From Straminergon stramineum (lineage: Eukaryota > Streptophyta > Bryopsida > Hypnales > Calliergonaceae): a stretch of DNA of 64,000 nucleotides. The stretch spans positions 10,295,350 to 10,359,349 of the forward strand of contig OY987271.1 of the NCBI GenBank assembly GCA_963920665.1, read 5' to 3'. The notes under the pieces are model-generated. The model saw only the letters and a program-made list of their open reading frames with translations, was not told the origin of the DNA and ran no database searches. The stretch's first letter is position 1; every line of letters starts with the position of its first letter. Shown here in pieces: positions 34,991-46,908 of this stretch. The translations under genes were made by a program, and so were the position numbers.

Positions 34991-35434
34991 TTCTTGCTTT
35001 TGACTTGACTATGAGTATTTTGCTCATACAAATCCTAATTTACATATCCCATATGGATTGTTTTATCTCTTACTACCCCACTTGTATAGATAGATTGTCT
35101 TCCGACACGTGTCTTTGAATGAAGTGACTCTCAAGCTATGTCCGTTGTAGTTGTATAGATTGAGTACGGTAGGAATCTTAAGTAGTTGACAAACAAAATT
35201 TTAACTAATTAAGTTAAATCCCAGAAAATCCATTAGTGTGGGAACAAGATTCTGTAGGCTAGCTGTCGAGGGTTTCAAATTTAATGCCCAATGTTTTTTT
35301 AGTTATATTTTGAAGTGCCAAATTTATTTTAACTTTAATTAAATATTCCACACCAAAGTGTCGAATCTGCTATCAAAGTACAGTAGTAATTAAAAAAAGT
35401 GGAGAAATATAAGTGATCGTACTTTCGTGGACAT

Positions 35435-35538
35435 CATGTCAAGTTCAAGTATGGGCATCCAAACAACTTTGTTGGAATTGGTCAATAGTAACCAATTCGA
35501 AGTAAGTTGGATGGACACCCATACTTGAACTTGACATG
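35435..35538. ncRNA. Compact 104-nt hairpin, possible miRNA precursor or tiny MITE
   Basis: The outermost 21 bases of the two arms (from 35435 and to 35538) are perfect reverse complements, beginning CATGTCAAGTTCAAGTAT. The pairing continues with a few bulges through GAATTGGT / ACCAATTC to a loop of about 8 nt near 35484-35491. Length, perfect outer arm and small loop fit a plant miRNA precursor. A very small foldback transposon is the main alternative. No second copy is evident in this window. Confidence 0.45.
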
Positions 35539-35914
35539 GACATTCTCCTACTAGTGATGCTAGTCATCCTACTTCTAAATGCCAAAACCAATGAGCAAGT
35601 TTGACAATAAATAATTCAAAATAATATCAATTTTTTGTGAAAATTAGTGACTATCATAATCGAATTCCAGTGCAATCAAATTGTTGCAAGTTTCATATCT
35701 CTATGTGAGTTATTCAGCACATGCATTATCCCACACCAAGAGATTTACATTTGATATCATGAAGGAGGGTTGTTATTCATGAGTTACGAGATGGTTGACT
35801 GAAGACAACTTTGTTATAGTGAAATTCATTGTTCTTCATCAATCCTCAAAGGTTATGGGATTAATTTGAAGCAAGGTTAGGGTGCTTATAGCAAAAACAT
35901 ATAAATTGTGTTCT

Positions 35915-36075
35915 CTGTAGAATTTCAGGCCTCATTTAAGTACCATAAATCAACTTTTTTCAAAATTTGTCAAACTGAGAAAATGTGTTAAATCAAATTA
36001 TATTTCAACTTCAAAAATCCATTTGTGATTTGAAACCTCCAATCAAAAGTTATGGACAAAGTTTCTCGAACATGA
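35915..36075 (+). repeat. Third copy of the 34.6-kb dispersed repeat
   Basis: It shares GTAGAATTTCAGGCCTCATT, AAATTTCAACTTCAAAAATCC-like text and AAAAGTTATGGACAAAGTTT with the pair at 34636-34990. Confidence 0.65.
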
Positions 36076-36830
36076 CAAAGCTGAAACTTGAGGTTCTTGA
36101 CTGATGTTTAAGTAGATCAGTGGTGACATACAGGAGTTTACAAAAGAGGATAAGTTCGAGAATGGCGTGTCTGAAATGTCAAGAAGTAGTTATTAAGTTA
36201 TCCATCATGTGCGATTTAAGATTTCATTGTTATCCACACACTCAGATACTTAAGCTTTAGATTAGACACTAAGAAACAGATGGAAAAGTCACACCCTTTC
36301 AGCCCTAACTGCAGCCACAAGCTGCTAAGCTTCTGTTACAAGAGGCTTTGTCTCTTTTGTAGAACAGGTACAAAATTAAGAGATTTTCTGTAGCTTGTTT
36401 CATATGAGGGAGGGAGGGAGGGACTGAGGCTTGATTTTTGAGTTACAACAAATATTGTACACACCAATCTACTCAAACTTTCATAATCAGTTTCATTAAA
36501 CTGGCGAGATTCTGGTCTCCAAAATTTAGAACATTCATTTTTACAGAGCTCTACAAACTAGGACTGGTATAGATTATTTGCTTCAGACCACGCTCTTAGA
36601 AGCTGTCAAAGTTGTGGAATTCCACGAATTTAACAACATTAACATTTTTCTCACTTCAGTGAAAGATGTAGTTGTTGGAAAGCCTTCTCCTCTGTTGGTC
36701 CAGACTCTCTTAAAATAAGGGATCAATGATCAACATGCCAACCTATCTCCATTTCATGTCTCAGAGAATTATGTATTGCAAGAAATTTTCAGACTTCCAG
36801 ATAGAGAGTTTGGGGTAAAATTTTCCTGCA

Positions 36831-37088
36831 GGAAGTGCAGCATCCGTTGCTTGCTTGACACGATTTGTTCAACTTGATAGCTCCGTAGTGGCCACACCTT
36901 CCCACAAATCAAGGCACATGAAAGTGCTTCAAAAGCACGAGGAAGAAGATGTGTTCAGGGATGTGCACGCACTTTCATGTCTCCACCCGCAAAAACGAGG
37001 GATATATCAAACACTTAGAGGAGCAATCAAAGGTTCATAGTTTCCAACGAGATGGCATCAAATCTGTTGTTCCGTCCCCTCATGGCAA
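36831..37088 (+). pseudogene. Exon-like segment with a frame change, unrecognised
   Basis: After an acceptor-like TTTTCCTGCAG the frame reads SAASVACLTRFVQLDSSVVA and then KHEEEDVFRDVHALS. Near 36990 the coding-like register shifts by one base to KNEGYIKHLEEQSKVHSFQ and ends PSPHGNPVES before a donor-like GTACGTAC. I do not recognise the product. Either a frameshifted pseudo-exon or chance coding-like sequence upstream of the acylphosphatase frame. Confidence 0.3.
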
Positions 37089-37558
37089 CCCTGTGGAATC
37101 AGTACGTACACTCATCCCTTTGTGTCCGTAATACTTGATTAATTTTGGGAAAGAGCCTGAAGAAAATGTTGACAAATTCTACAGTAGGTGGTGAATTCCG
37201 AGTAGGAATAAGTCTGAATGAAAATCTCAGAAGAATGCCGGCATCCTCCAGTAGGTACGTAGGGTTAAACGATACAATTCGTTCAATCGAGGTTCCCAAT
37301 GGCTGAAACCCCTTCTCTCTAAATAATCTCTCCTACTTAGAAGCTCCTAATTAGTTAAAATTCGACAGAATCCACAAGTAATTGTGTTGGGTATTTTCTT
37401 GGCATTAAGTTAGGGTTTCAAGCAAGACCCAGTTTCGTAATCCACATGAAACGCATCACATTCAAAGTAATGAACGCACAATGCTTCTTGTTTTGAGTCA
37501 TTCTTGTCTCGGAAGGAAACGTTCAAATCTACTGCAGCAAAAACCCTAATTCTATAAG

Positions 37559-37899
37559 AAGACCCACCACATGCTGAGAGTGCACGGAAAGATTCATCGA
37601 ATGTGAACTTCAGGTTGTGTGAACTTCAGGTTCATGTTCGAATCACGGGAAAAGTGCAAGGCGTGCACTACCTGACCTGGGCCCGGGAGCAAGCCAAATC
37701 CATGAGCATCAACGGGTGGATTCGGTACGTGAAAGATGGGTCCGTGGAAGCCGTGTTCTCGGGGAAACCTGTTTCCGTTGACCGGATGCTTGATTTGTGC
37801 AAGACAGGGCCAGGGTACGCCAAAGTGGAGGAGATAGAGGCAGAAGCTTGGGATCGACCACCGGGAGCTGGGTTTCAACAATTGCCGATTTACGAGTAA
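37559..37899 (+). CDS. Acylphosphatase-like protein lacking both catalytic residues
   Basis: The frame reads VHVRITGKVQGVHYLTW, then INGWIRYVKDGSVEAVFSG, then VDRMLDLCKTGPGYAKVEEI, and ends with a stop at 37899. This is the whole acylphosphatase fold (about 90 residues, beta-alpha-beta). Family members hydrolyse carboxyl-phosphate bonds using an Arg in GxVQGVxFR and an Asn in GWVxNxxDG. Here Leu (residue 24 counted from the GTG at 37603) replaces the Arg and Tyr (residue 42) replaces the Asn, so normal catalysis is not expected. There is no in-frame ATG before the fold: the frame is open back to 37558 and then meets a stop. A GTG at 37603 is unlikely as a plant start, so an upstream exon or a lost start is implied. 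A 16-bp tandem duplication (GTGAACTTCAGGTTGT) sits at 37603-37634. GC content is above the flanks. Confidence 0.75.
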
Positions 37900-38029
37900 A
37901 AATCTTCTTCTTGCAACTTGCGTACATTCATTCATACTTGGTGTACGTAGACTCATGGAAAGCCCCGCACGTGGGTTTCAATAGCCATATGGGTTTTCTT
38001 GTGGGTCATTTTTCTAGTCTACTTAACCT

Positions 38030-38280
38030 ACACTGAATAGTGAAATTAGGTTGCCCCTCACTAATTTCTTGACATTTGACACTAAATAAATATTTACAGT
38101 TACTGTACAAGAATGAACTACTTTTGAATTTCATATCACTATATTTGGGACTCATGAACCTCCATGTGTACAAATGGAAATATTTTTAGAGATATTTGTT
38201 GACTTTGATGGCTTTTTAAGTAACTTTTTTGGGGTAAGACAACCTAATTGTTAAGGCAACCTAATTTCACTATTTAGTGT
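38030..38280. mobile_element. TA-flanked MITE H1, 251 bp
   Basis: The left end TA-CACTGAATAGTGAAATT and right end AATTTCACTATTTAGTG-TA are inverted copies, and the match continues inward through AGGTTGCC / GGCAACCT, giving a terminal repeat of about 25 bp. TA at both edges fits a Tc1/mariner-type target duplication. No coding capacity. The right end also carries a partial second copy of the terminal word (GACAACCTAATTG). Confidence 0.8.
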
Positions 38281-38282
38281 AG

Positions 38283-40313
38283 ATTGTGTTTCTGCTAGTG
38301 ATAGCATTCTATGAGGTAACATGTTTTAGAACTGGCCTTACAAATTGTGGTCTAAATTGTACAAGTCTTGAATACGAGAATCTAAGGTTTATTTATGATA
38401 CATTGATAATCAACACATTGAAATTCATAGTCTATTCATTCAGTGTCCAAAAAATGATATGGTAAGAGAATCTAAAACCTTCTTTTGTTTGACAACAAAA
38501 CCCAACTAAGATAGTTCAATTTCAAATTTTGATTATGAGATTTGAAATTTTTTTTTCTTTTAATTAAAACTAACAAAACAAAGTTTTTCCAAATTTAGTT
38601 TTTGTTATCATTTTAAATGTGGAAAGCCTATAACTGTATTTCTCAATATAGAATGGCACGAAAATGTGGTTCACGCTATTGATGTTCTATACAGTGATGT
38701 ACACCTATGGTCAAGTTTTCATGATTTTAAGCGTATTTTGTACATTTTAAAACCTCTCAAAAAAATATGAATTTCTAAACAAAATCAATTCTCAAATGCA
38801 TTGTTTCAAATATTGTACTTCATCAGAAGCTGACATGGACTTCTTTTGTTTCATGTGCTGATATGCCAGTCCTACAAAAGGGCCAGTCAAAGAGGCAAGT
38901 TCCTCATTTACAAATGCATTTATATTTTTGTATTATTCTTTTCTAAATTGAACTAAACAATTACAATTACAAAAAATATTTCCACGATTTCTTAATTTTT
39001 ACTTTCAGTATGAGAATTATGTTTAATTTAAAAATTAGGATCTCTAAGTATTTGTAAACTTATGATAAATGTTTTCCACGTTGGATTAAAAGGGATTGAT
39101 CCTTGCAGAAAATTGGAAAACCAAAGCCTACAAGGAGGGAAACATCTAAATTCCACTTGAAGAAAATAGGAGTGCCGGTTCCAACAATTGGCAATAAATG
39201 ACCAATATACAGGATTAAAGATTAACCCTTTGAAGCCCAAGGAACCAAAAATTAGTTTCACAATGTGAAAATCAAATAACTCTTAATTTGGGAGGAATTG
39301 GGAATGGAGGGTACTAATTCATTTTTTTGATAGAGAGTGAATTAGAATAATTAGGTCTAGAATATAGAATTGCATGCAATTGTTATGTGTAGTTATACAC
39401 TATCACTTTCTATTTTACATGGAAAGAAATGCAAAAGGTGCATTTCTTTTGCAAAAAGGTGGTATTGAATAGCATTGATAGCTTTAGGGGGGAAAGAGAA
39501 TACCAAGATGGCACAAGTGGATAGGCACTTTCTTGAAAGAAGGTTATTGTAATGTAATATGGCATTTTATGTATAACAATAATTCTTTTAGTATTAAATA
39601 TTATGTTCAACTATAGGATTTTTTCGATTTTTTTTTTCATCTTCTACTAGAGACACTTACTTCAACTTTCTTTTCGTAAGCATTGATCAACGACAAAAAA
39701 AAGAGAAATTGAGCTTGCATCAATTTCAAATAGAAGATTTTGTATAAGCCCAAAGTTGAATGCTTTTCATATAAAGCTTGTAGTTTTACACATTGAAGGT
39801 GTATTTTTCCATGTTGATTGCTTTGTATGATTCATGAAAGCAATGTCTATCAAAGTCAAGGGTCCTCAAAATGAATCTCTTATGAGATTGCTAGTGCTAC
39901 AAGCTTGTATTTGCACATTTTTCATACATCATTGTCAACTATAGTGTATGCATTGTTAGGAAATTCTAAATTCTTGCAATACCAACAGCAGATTGTCCTA
40001 ATTTTTTGCACACCCATTGTTCATCACTCATTCATCAATTTGATACAACTACTTTCTCCACTTTAGCTCCTAAATCCTCAATCATTCCACATCTTCTAAA
40101 GATTTTGTGTATATTCTTATTTTCATTTCTAAGATCTAACAATTCTAAGATCTAAATTAGAGTGCTTCTGGGACAAGTTTAAAACATGGACATTTATTGG
40201 GGGTATGTCGATTACCAGTAATAAGTTATGACCCAAAATATATCATCCCCTTCATAGCATCCTTCAAATTCCTACAAAATATGGAAAATGCACAAATACA
40301 AGTCTGTAACATC
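38283..40313. other. AT-rich non-coding stretch
   Basis: No gene is supported. Minus-strand frames at 39028-39261 and 39410-39610 have no recognised motif. Confidence 0.4.
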
Positions 40314-40315
40314 TA

Positions 40316-40395
40316 CTCCCTTTGTTTCTTAAAAGACCCATGTTTCCTTTGTGTTTTACAAAAGAAATATAGGTCTCTTTTAGAAACAGAGGTAG
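40316..40395. mobile_element. Stowaway-like MITE, 80 bp
   Basis: Left end TA-CTCCCTTTGTTTCTTAAA and right end, reverse complemented, TA-CTACCTCTGTTTCTAAAA form about 24-bp terminal repeats. TA-CTCCCTCCGT-type ends are the signature of plant Stowaway elements (Tc1/mariner). Confidence 0.8.
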
Positions 40396-40397
40396 TA

Positions 40398-43300
40398 TCA
40401 TTCTTATTCTTCTACAGGTTGGTAAAAATTTGTATGTTGTCTTGGTGTTTATAACAAATTAAAGAGTCAATAGGAATTGTATAAACAAAAAATATATATA
40501 ATCATTAATTGTGAAGAAAGTTTGGTAGGAGGGAGAATGCAAATCTAAATTTTTTTGGCAAAATGAATTGTGATTGTAGCCCGGACTTGAGAACAATCTA
40601 GCCATTAGATCTTCAAGTTTTCAAGTTTTTTTTCTTACCATCCCTAAATAAATTGATTTTCAACCTTGCACAAAGTCATGAGGTAAACAAGCTTATCCTA
40701 GTCATATTGTTGAAGGATAGACAAAATTGTTTTTTCAAGATACTTGGATCATTAGACTATTTAGGAGGTGGTCATAATACAAGTAATACAATTTGAATGT
40801 AAGACAAGTATGCTCGAAAAATGATAGTATGGCAAGTGTGTAGGATATTCTACAATATCATTTTAATCTCTAGAGAACCAAGCTATGTTTTTTGGCAACA
40901 TAGAAATTTTGGACAAATACATGTGACCAAAGATTTCCACGTTTTTGGTCCAAAATTTAGTAGAAGGTGAGGACAAGGAATATCTTTCATATGCACTAAA
41001 TTTCGAGACATTTTGAAATATGAGCCAAAAGACATGGCCAAATATGTAGTTTGTTTCAAAACTCAAGCAATCCATGCAAATTTGAAAAAATCACTTTCAA
41101 AAAATAAGTTTGAAATTGGTTTTTTAGATTTATATATACATAGAAAGCTTTGATTCATTCCATTTTGACTAATGAGTCAAAAGTTATGAGATGTTTTAGT
41201 TTGCAGGCAATTATGGATTCTCTACTCTACAATAAACTTTGAAGTCCTTTATTTAACTCAATTTTCAATGTTTTTGGAAAAAATAAAAATAAAAATAAGG
41301 TGTAGATTATCTTTTACAACATTACAACCATGGGGATTGGCATTTTTCAATTCCATTAGTAAATTGTTAACATTTTAATATTTTGAATCATTCTCTATTT
41401 CTTTCTACTTACTATTTTTTCCCTATATGTTGCACAATTCCAAATGATCTGAAAATTTTCAAGCATGTAGCCAACTTGCCTTGAAGAGTGAATCTAAAGA
41501 AGTTCAACCATTTTGGACATCTTTTCATACAAATGTGACCTTGTGAAGTGCAACTGCCCGTTTTTTCACAGGGCCAAAAAAATGATATTTGTCACTTCAA
41601 ATGCTAATATCTTGCAATCTACACGGTGTTATTTTCTGAATTTTTTTCCCCGTCTTCTCAATCTAGTGTATTGTAAGATCCTATGGTCACATGTGTCCAA
41701 AAATGATATTTTTTCAAAAATTTGGTACTTGTATTAGAAATGAGAGTTTTTGAGAGTTTTTAGTGATAACATAGTCAAGGAACTTTAGGCATTAAAGGAG
41801 GGTAAGATTAAATAGATTGAAGTGTTCACTTTGATCTCTTAGTAGTATTGAACATGTGATATTAGGTATGAAACCTAAGTAATATTTAGGTAAAATTTTA
41901 CTATGGTTTAAAAATACAAAATGAAATTTGGCTATTTGGTTAAAACTGATAAAAATTAAAATTTCTTTCTGAAAATATCCTTTGTGTTTTTTGAAGTAAT
42001 GAAGTGGTGAATTTCATACAAAAGAACATTGACTACACCTAGGGACAAATTCCATGTTGTGTTGGAATTCAAAATGAATTAAAAAAATTTTTAAGATAAG
42101 ATTGCCTTCTCCAAGTTTGATGATGCTTTCACTTCCATATGAATAGCGAGAAATTATATTTTAGAAGTGGCCTTGCTTTTATGCTAAATTAAAAAAAAAT
42201 CAAATTCATTGTTAAAGTTAGGTTTTTGGAAGTTAGATACAAGTATCTATTTGCTTTTCACAAGTCTCTTCCAAAACATTTTATAACCAACAATTCCGAT
42301 TTTTTTTCTTGCAAATATTGCATACTTCCATATAGAATTATAAATAATTTTTGGATTATCTTCTTATGTGCTTTTGAGATATCATATGGATAAACTATTG
42401 GATTTTTAAAATGCTAGAAATACACTCAAAATCAACCCTAGGTGATCATTATTTGAGGTTTTATATTTTAGGCAAGAATTTGTAGGGGTAGGTATTAACA
42501 AGAGGTGATAATTAGGAGCATTGACTAGATTGTGTGACTCAAAACTAAAGTGATTGAAGCTTTACATTGACAAAAGCTACATTCAAGAATATAACTATAG
42601 CTAATTGTAAGAAGGGGGTCAATTTTATGGACAATTTAGAAAGCAATCTTTACTAGAGTCAAGAAGTATTTTATATCAATAGACACAAATGAAATATAGA
42701 AATTATGGATGATAGCTCATTTATTCATACAAATGAATATACATTCATCCAATATGCAGTATTTTCATACTTTGCAAAAAGGGATCATATTGTCATATAT
42801 TTCCTCTAAAAAATTGTATTGTTTTTTGAGTGATAAGACACTGAAAGAAACTTGTTGCCTAATGGTAACATGTTTGCAAAATTGTCCCATTTGATTCTTG
42901 CCTAAAATATAAGCCCTAGGAGGATAAAAGCTTAGGGTGCAATTTAGATACATTTCTGCTTTTAAATACCTTAAAATTTATAGTTTGTTCATATTGAGTT
43001 CAAAAAATGTATACAAAGAGAATCTAGAATCATCTTTCGGACATTTAGCAAGATCCAACAAAAGGAATTGACAAATTAATAATAGAAACTATTGTTCAAT
43101 TTAGATACATTACTTTGAATATTTATTTGGACAATTTCAAGTACAATTATTTTAATAGGGTACATGAAAGCCTAGCCATACTAGGCTCTAGTGGGACTAG
43201 TAAACATTTGAACCTATTAAAACATTCTATAATTCAATTTTTTTTAAATGGTCATTGATTTCTTAAAGTTGCCTTTTTCCCATTTTCTCAAACCCTTGTT

Positions 43301-44089
43301 AGATGGTCTGTGTACAAATCCAAGAATCAAACTTATATTACACAAAGACCTTGCTAATAGTTTTGTAACAAAGCAATATTTCCTCACATTTCAAAAATAT
43401 AAGAAAAAATTACCCAATATTGGACAACAACCATAGAATGGTTGATTGGTTAATTAGGGGATAATTGCTCCACTAAACCCTACATATGGTTCTACTTGGA
43501 ATGGTGGTCTTTCAATTGGCTCAATAATGTTATGATGAAAACAACCTCTTTTAGCCAATTAATTGGCCACTTCAAGGTTAATTAGAAAACTTCCACTTAT
43601 TCAAATACTTTGCATTCAACTATTTAAATAAATGATATTTATCTCTATGAATTCATGCTAGTTCCAAACAATGTCAATTAAATTCAACATCTAACATAAT
43701 AAAATTGCTAGTTTAAAGTTATACAAATAATGAGTTGCATTTGAGATATATTTTTGGGACCCATACATATATGAAGTAGGCACATACATCAAGCTTTAAG
43801 TAAGGAGATATATCATAAATTTTCACGTTGTCGAGTAGAGAGACCTTGCCTTGGAAAAACACAGGGCTTCTAGCTGCAACTAGATGTTGTTCAAATAATG
43901 GAAGATCCCGTGGCCAAAGTCACAAACATAACAATAAATCCCCCCAATGATGCCATATGAACTAAAATACTATCACCCTTCCATACACCCCTCCAAAGAT
44001 GTCATGGAGTCTCAATATACCCCATGTATGATAAAAAATTGTGGAAACAAAGTCATATCCTTCATGAACTCCCCTCGAAGAAGTGTCTG
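40398..44089. other. AT-rich non-coding stretch
   Basis: No gene or bounded transposon could be supported. A word TTTTAGGCAAGAATTTGTAG near 42468 recurs near 50485, showing shared repeat content. Short frames (for example 41513-41737 and 42709-42894) have no motif. Confidence 0.4.
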
Positions 44090-44790
44090 ATAATTGATTG
44101 AGTGTCACGTTCACTATACAACTCCAAACTAAGAGTTTGATATGCTTCTGGAAAATTAACAAAAAGTTCTACAACCTCTCCAAAATTCACTCAAAACTAA
44201 AATACTGTCCGACTTTTATGGTCGGTCAAAGTTCACCCTTCCCAACTCAAAGGCAGCTCACCTATACTTCACTCTCAAGCCTATAACTTTCACATACTAC
44301 CTCCAAATCAAGAAAATAAACCCATTTTGAAAAGCTAACATGAACATCTACAAGCTGTCCAAGTTTCACTCAAATACAAAGTACTGTCCACATTTCATAG
44401 CTTTTCAAAACTCACTCACTTGAAAACCCGAAAGTATCCCTTCACCCTTTCACTCTCAAGCCCATAACTTTCTCATATTACCTCCAAATCAAGAAAATAA
44501 ACCCATTTTGGAAAGATAACATGAACATCTACAAGCTCCCCAAGTTTCACTCAAATACAAATCACTGTCCACATTTCATAACCTTTCAAAACTCACTCTC
44601 TTGAAAATTTGAGGCAGCTTCACAACACCTCACTCCCAAACTCATAACTTACACATACTAACTGCAAACTTCATGAGTGATAACTTTTTGGAAACACAAA
44701 AACAAGATACACAAGCTCTCAAAAATTCATTACCGAACTCTCCATGTACCAAGTGCTATCCCCTTCCAAAGTGACGGCTTCCCTAAGCAA
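44090..44790. repeat. Tandem repeat, about four units of ~180 bp
   Basis: The word CTCAAGCC(T/C)ATAACTTTC recurs at 44274, 44455 and (as CTCCCAAACTCATAACTTAC) 44633, spacings 181 and 178 bp. A diverged first unit begins near 44090. The two central units are the most alike (CCTCCAAATCAAGAAAATAA, AACATGAACATCTACAAGCT). The outer ones are worn. Confidence 0.85.
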
Positions 44791-45530
44791 ACAAGGAGGA
44801 GGAAGAAGATGATCCTCAACCTCATCCACCACCTCAACCTCCATGCCATCCACTTAAGTTAGTGGATTTTGGCCACTAAGATGCCACATGGGCCATAATA
44901 CCCACATGGACCACTTCCTATTCTCGATAAGTCTATCCATATCATCTATGTGGATTTCTAATCCATTAAAAATAAAAATAAGGAAAAAAGGTAAAACAAG
45001 CTTTACCTTTTGTTTTTACAACTTCAACCTAACTAACTAACATATTAAAATATCTTCTAGTATAGAAATCAAAGAACTAAGTGTTTGTCAAATAGAGGTA
45101 AAAAAAAAGAGTTTAAGTGGAGTATAACCCCATTTATTTCTTGAAACTCTACAAAAAAAACCCTCCAATTTAACAAACAATTATGCATTTTCACATAATG
45201 AACACATTTAGAATACGACAATGCTTCAATTGCATTTGAAATTATCAATCTTTTCAAAATAATAAAGTAACAAGGTTGTTTCACTACTTTTATTCATACT
45301 ATCCTAAGTGAACAACAATATCAATACATCCTTGTCGATTAAATAAAAAATTTCAGGGAAAAAAATGGACTATGAAGTCTACAAAAAGAAATTCTCCTTT
45401 CCTTTCAAATATTATACTCGTCATCATCTCAAAGTTTGCAACGGCATCTAATGTTGATATAATTCAATAAACCAAAAGATACAAAAACTCAAAAAAGAAA
45501 TTTGAGCATTGAAGGAATAATAATCATGGG
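44791..45530. other. Dispersed repeat tail and AT-rich spacer
   Basis: The part to about 45060 resembles 11640-12010 (CCACATGGACCAC, AAGGTAAAACAAGCTTTACC), so it probably belongs to a repeat that also contains the ~180-bp tandem units. The remainder up to the orphan ORF shows no gene. Confidence 0.4.
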
Positions 45531-46199
45531 TCATTCATAAATGGCATCAACAAGCCTCTCCACATCCCTATATAGTTGGTTTGCTTCATTCCAAACTTCC
45601 ACCATAGCAAGTTTAGTAAAAAGGTCTACATCCATTTCTCGCACTTCATTGAGCATGGTCTCTATGGCTTCATACTTGTCACACATTAAAGGGTCTTGTG
45701 CAATAGCTTTAGCATATATGGAATCACTCATTGAACGTACCCCATACTCCTTAGTAATATTTATAACTTCTTGGGAAAATTTCTCCGTATTATTTCTCTT
45801 CCTATTAGGTTGATTTAGCTCAAGGCGTTTTGCAGTTGTTTCTACATCCATATTTAAAATCATGACTTGTGCTTTGAGCAAGGCATCTATAGTTTGCATC
45901 TTGCATAATTCTTTCTTAGCTTGGCAATTGCTTATAGACAAAATCTCCAACTCTTCAAGATTGGAGTTTGTATCTATTAGAATTGAGCTATTCTTGATTA
46001 CTATGTTGGTCTTGGAGGATGTTCCATCCACTTTTTGTTTCTCCTTCTTTGGTTTGGAGTTCAATGTTGACTCAATGGATTGATTTGCTTGTTGATTGAA
46101 AGTTGCTACTTTTTTAGCAATTTTGGTTTTGGTCCTAGTCGTCATTTTTGTTGCACTTTTGATTTTGGTCTTCTTCTTGTTGCATGTTGAGGGTGACAT
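45531..46199 (-). CDS. Orphan lysine-rich protein, 222 aa
   Basis: I do not recognise this protein. From the Met at 46199 (MSPSTCNKKKTKIKSATKM) the first 70 residues are very rich in Lys and Thr, with two clusters that could act as nuclear localisation signals (KKKTKIK, KTKIAKK). A Ser/Asn-rich part follows, then a probably helical C-terminal half (LLKAQVMILNMDVETTAKRL, EVREMDVDLFTKLAMVEVWN, LYRDVERLVDAIYE stop). The frame is open further upstream to 46367 (278 residues), but that part is hydrophobic and low in coding character apart from CSSCKQDFTFCG, which faintly recalls a zinc finger. No intron is needed. An uninterrupted frame of this size in such AT-rich DNA is unlikely by chance. Whether it is a gene or a transposon remnant is open. 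Confidence 0.5.
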   Translation of the reverse strand: MSPSTCNKKKTKIKSATKMTTRTKTKIAKKVATFNQQANQSIESTLNSKPKKEKQKVDGTSSKTNIVIKNSSILIDTNSNLEELEILSISNCQAKKELCKMQTIDALLKAQVMILNMDVETTAKRLELNQPNRKRNNTEKFSQEVINITKEYGVRSMSDSIYAKAIAQDPLMCDKYEAIETMLNEVREMDVDLFTKLAMVEVWNEANQLYRDVERLVDAIYE

Positions 46200-46908
46200 T
46201 GTCAATGTTCCACAAAAGGTGAAGTCTTGCTTGCAACTTGAGCAATTGAAATGAATTTTGTTACAACCTCTTGTCTTAAAAGAGTTGAAACAAATCTTAA
46301 GCCTAAAAATGTTTATAACACCAATCTTTATGTAGAAAAATATTTGGTTGTTCAAGAAATTTTTCAATTGGTAGTGCGTGTTGTTTTAAATGTTATAAAT
46401 AAAAACTAATATATGATGCAATCTCTACAATCACTCATAAATGATGTAATCTCTAATCCTACAAATACTAAACCACCAAATATATATAGCACATCAATAA
46501 TGTTAAAAATAAAGTAAACATAAAGTAAAAGTAAATAAAGTAAAAGTAGCAAATCAAATAAATTTAGTGTGATATAGTATTCTGAAAGTAAAAGTAAAGT
46601 GTTTTTTTCCTTAAAGCGGATAACATATTTCTATATTGAGATGGAAAGTAAAATAAAAAGTAAAAAATGTCTAACTCCTATAATTATTAAATTCATTTTA
46701 TACTAAATATTTTGGATATATATCTATTGTTGATTAATTATTCTTATTCTAACAATAAAAAATAAAGACAACAATGACAATCTTATACACAAAGATCATG
46801 TCATCCAAGATTTCATTTCACTTTATTTACAGAATTTCACAAATAATTTACTTTAGAATAATGAATTTGAATTTGGAAAACTTCTTTGTTTAGATAAGGC
46901 AACATAAT
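46200..46908. other. AT-rich spacer upstream of the orphan ORF
   Basis: AT-rich non-coding DNA with many AAAGTAAA words between about 46500 and 46660. It would hold the promoter of the orphan ORF if that is expressed, but I see no distinct element. Confidence 0.35.
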
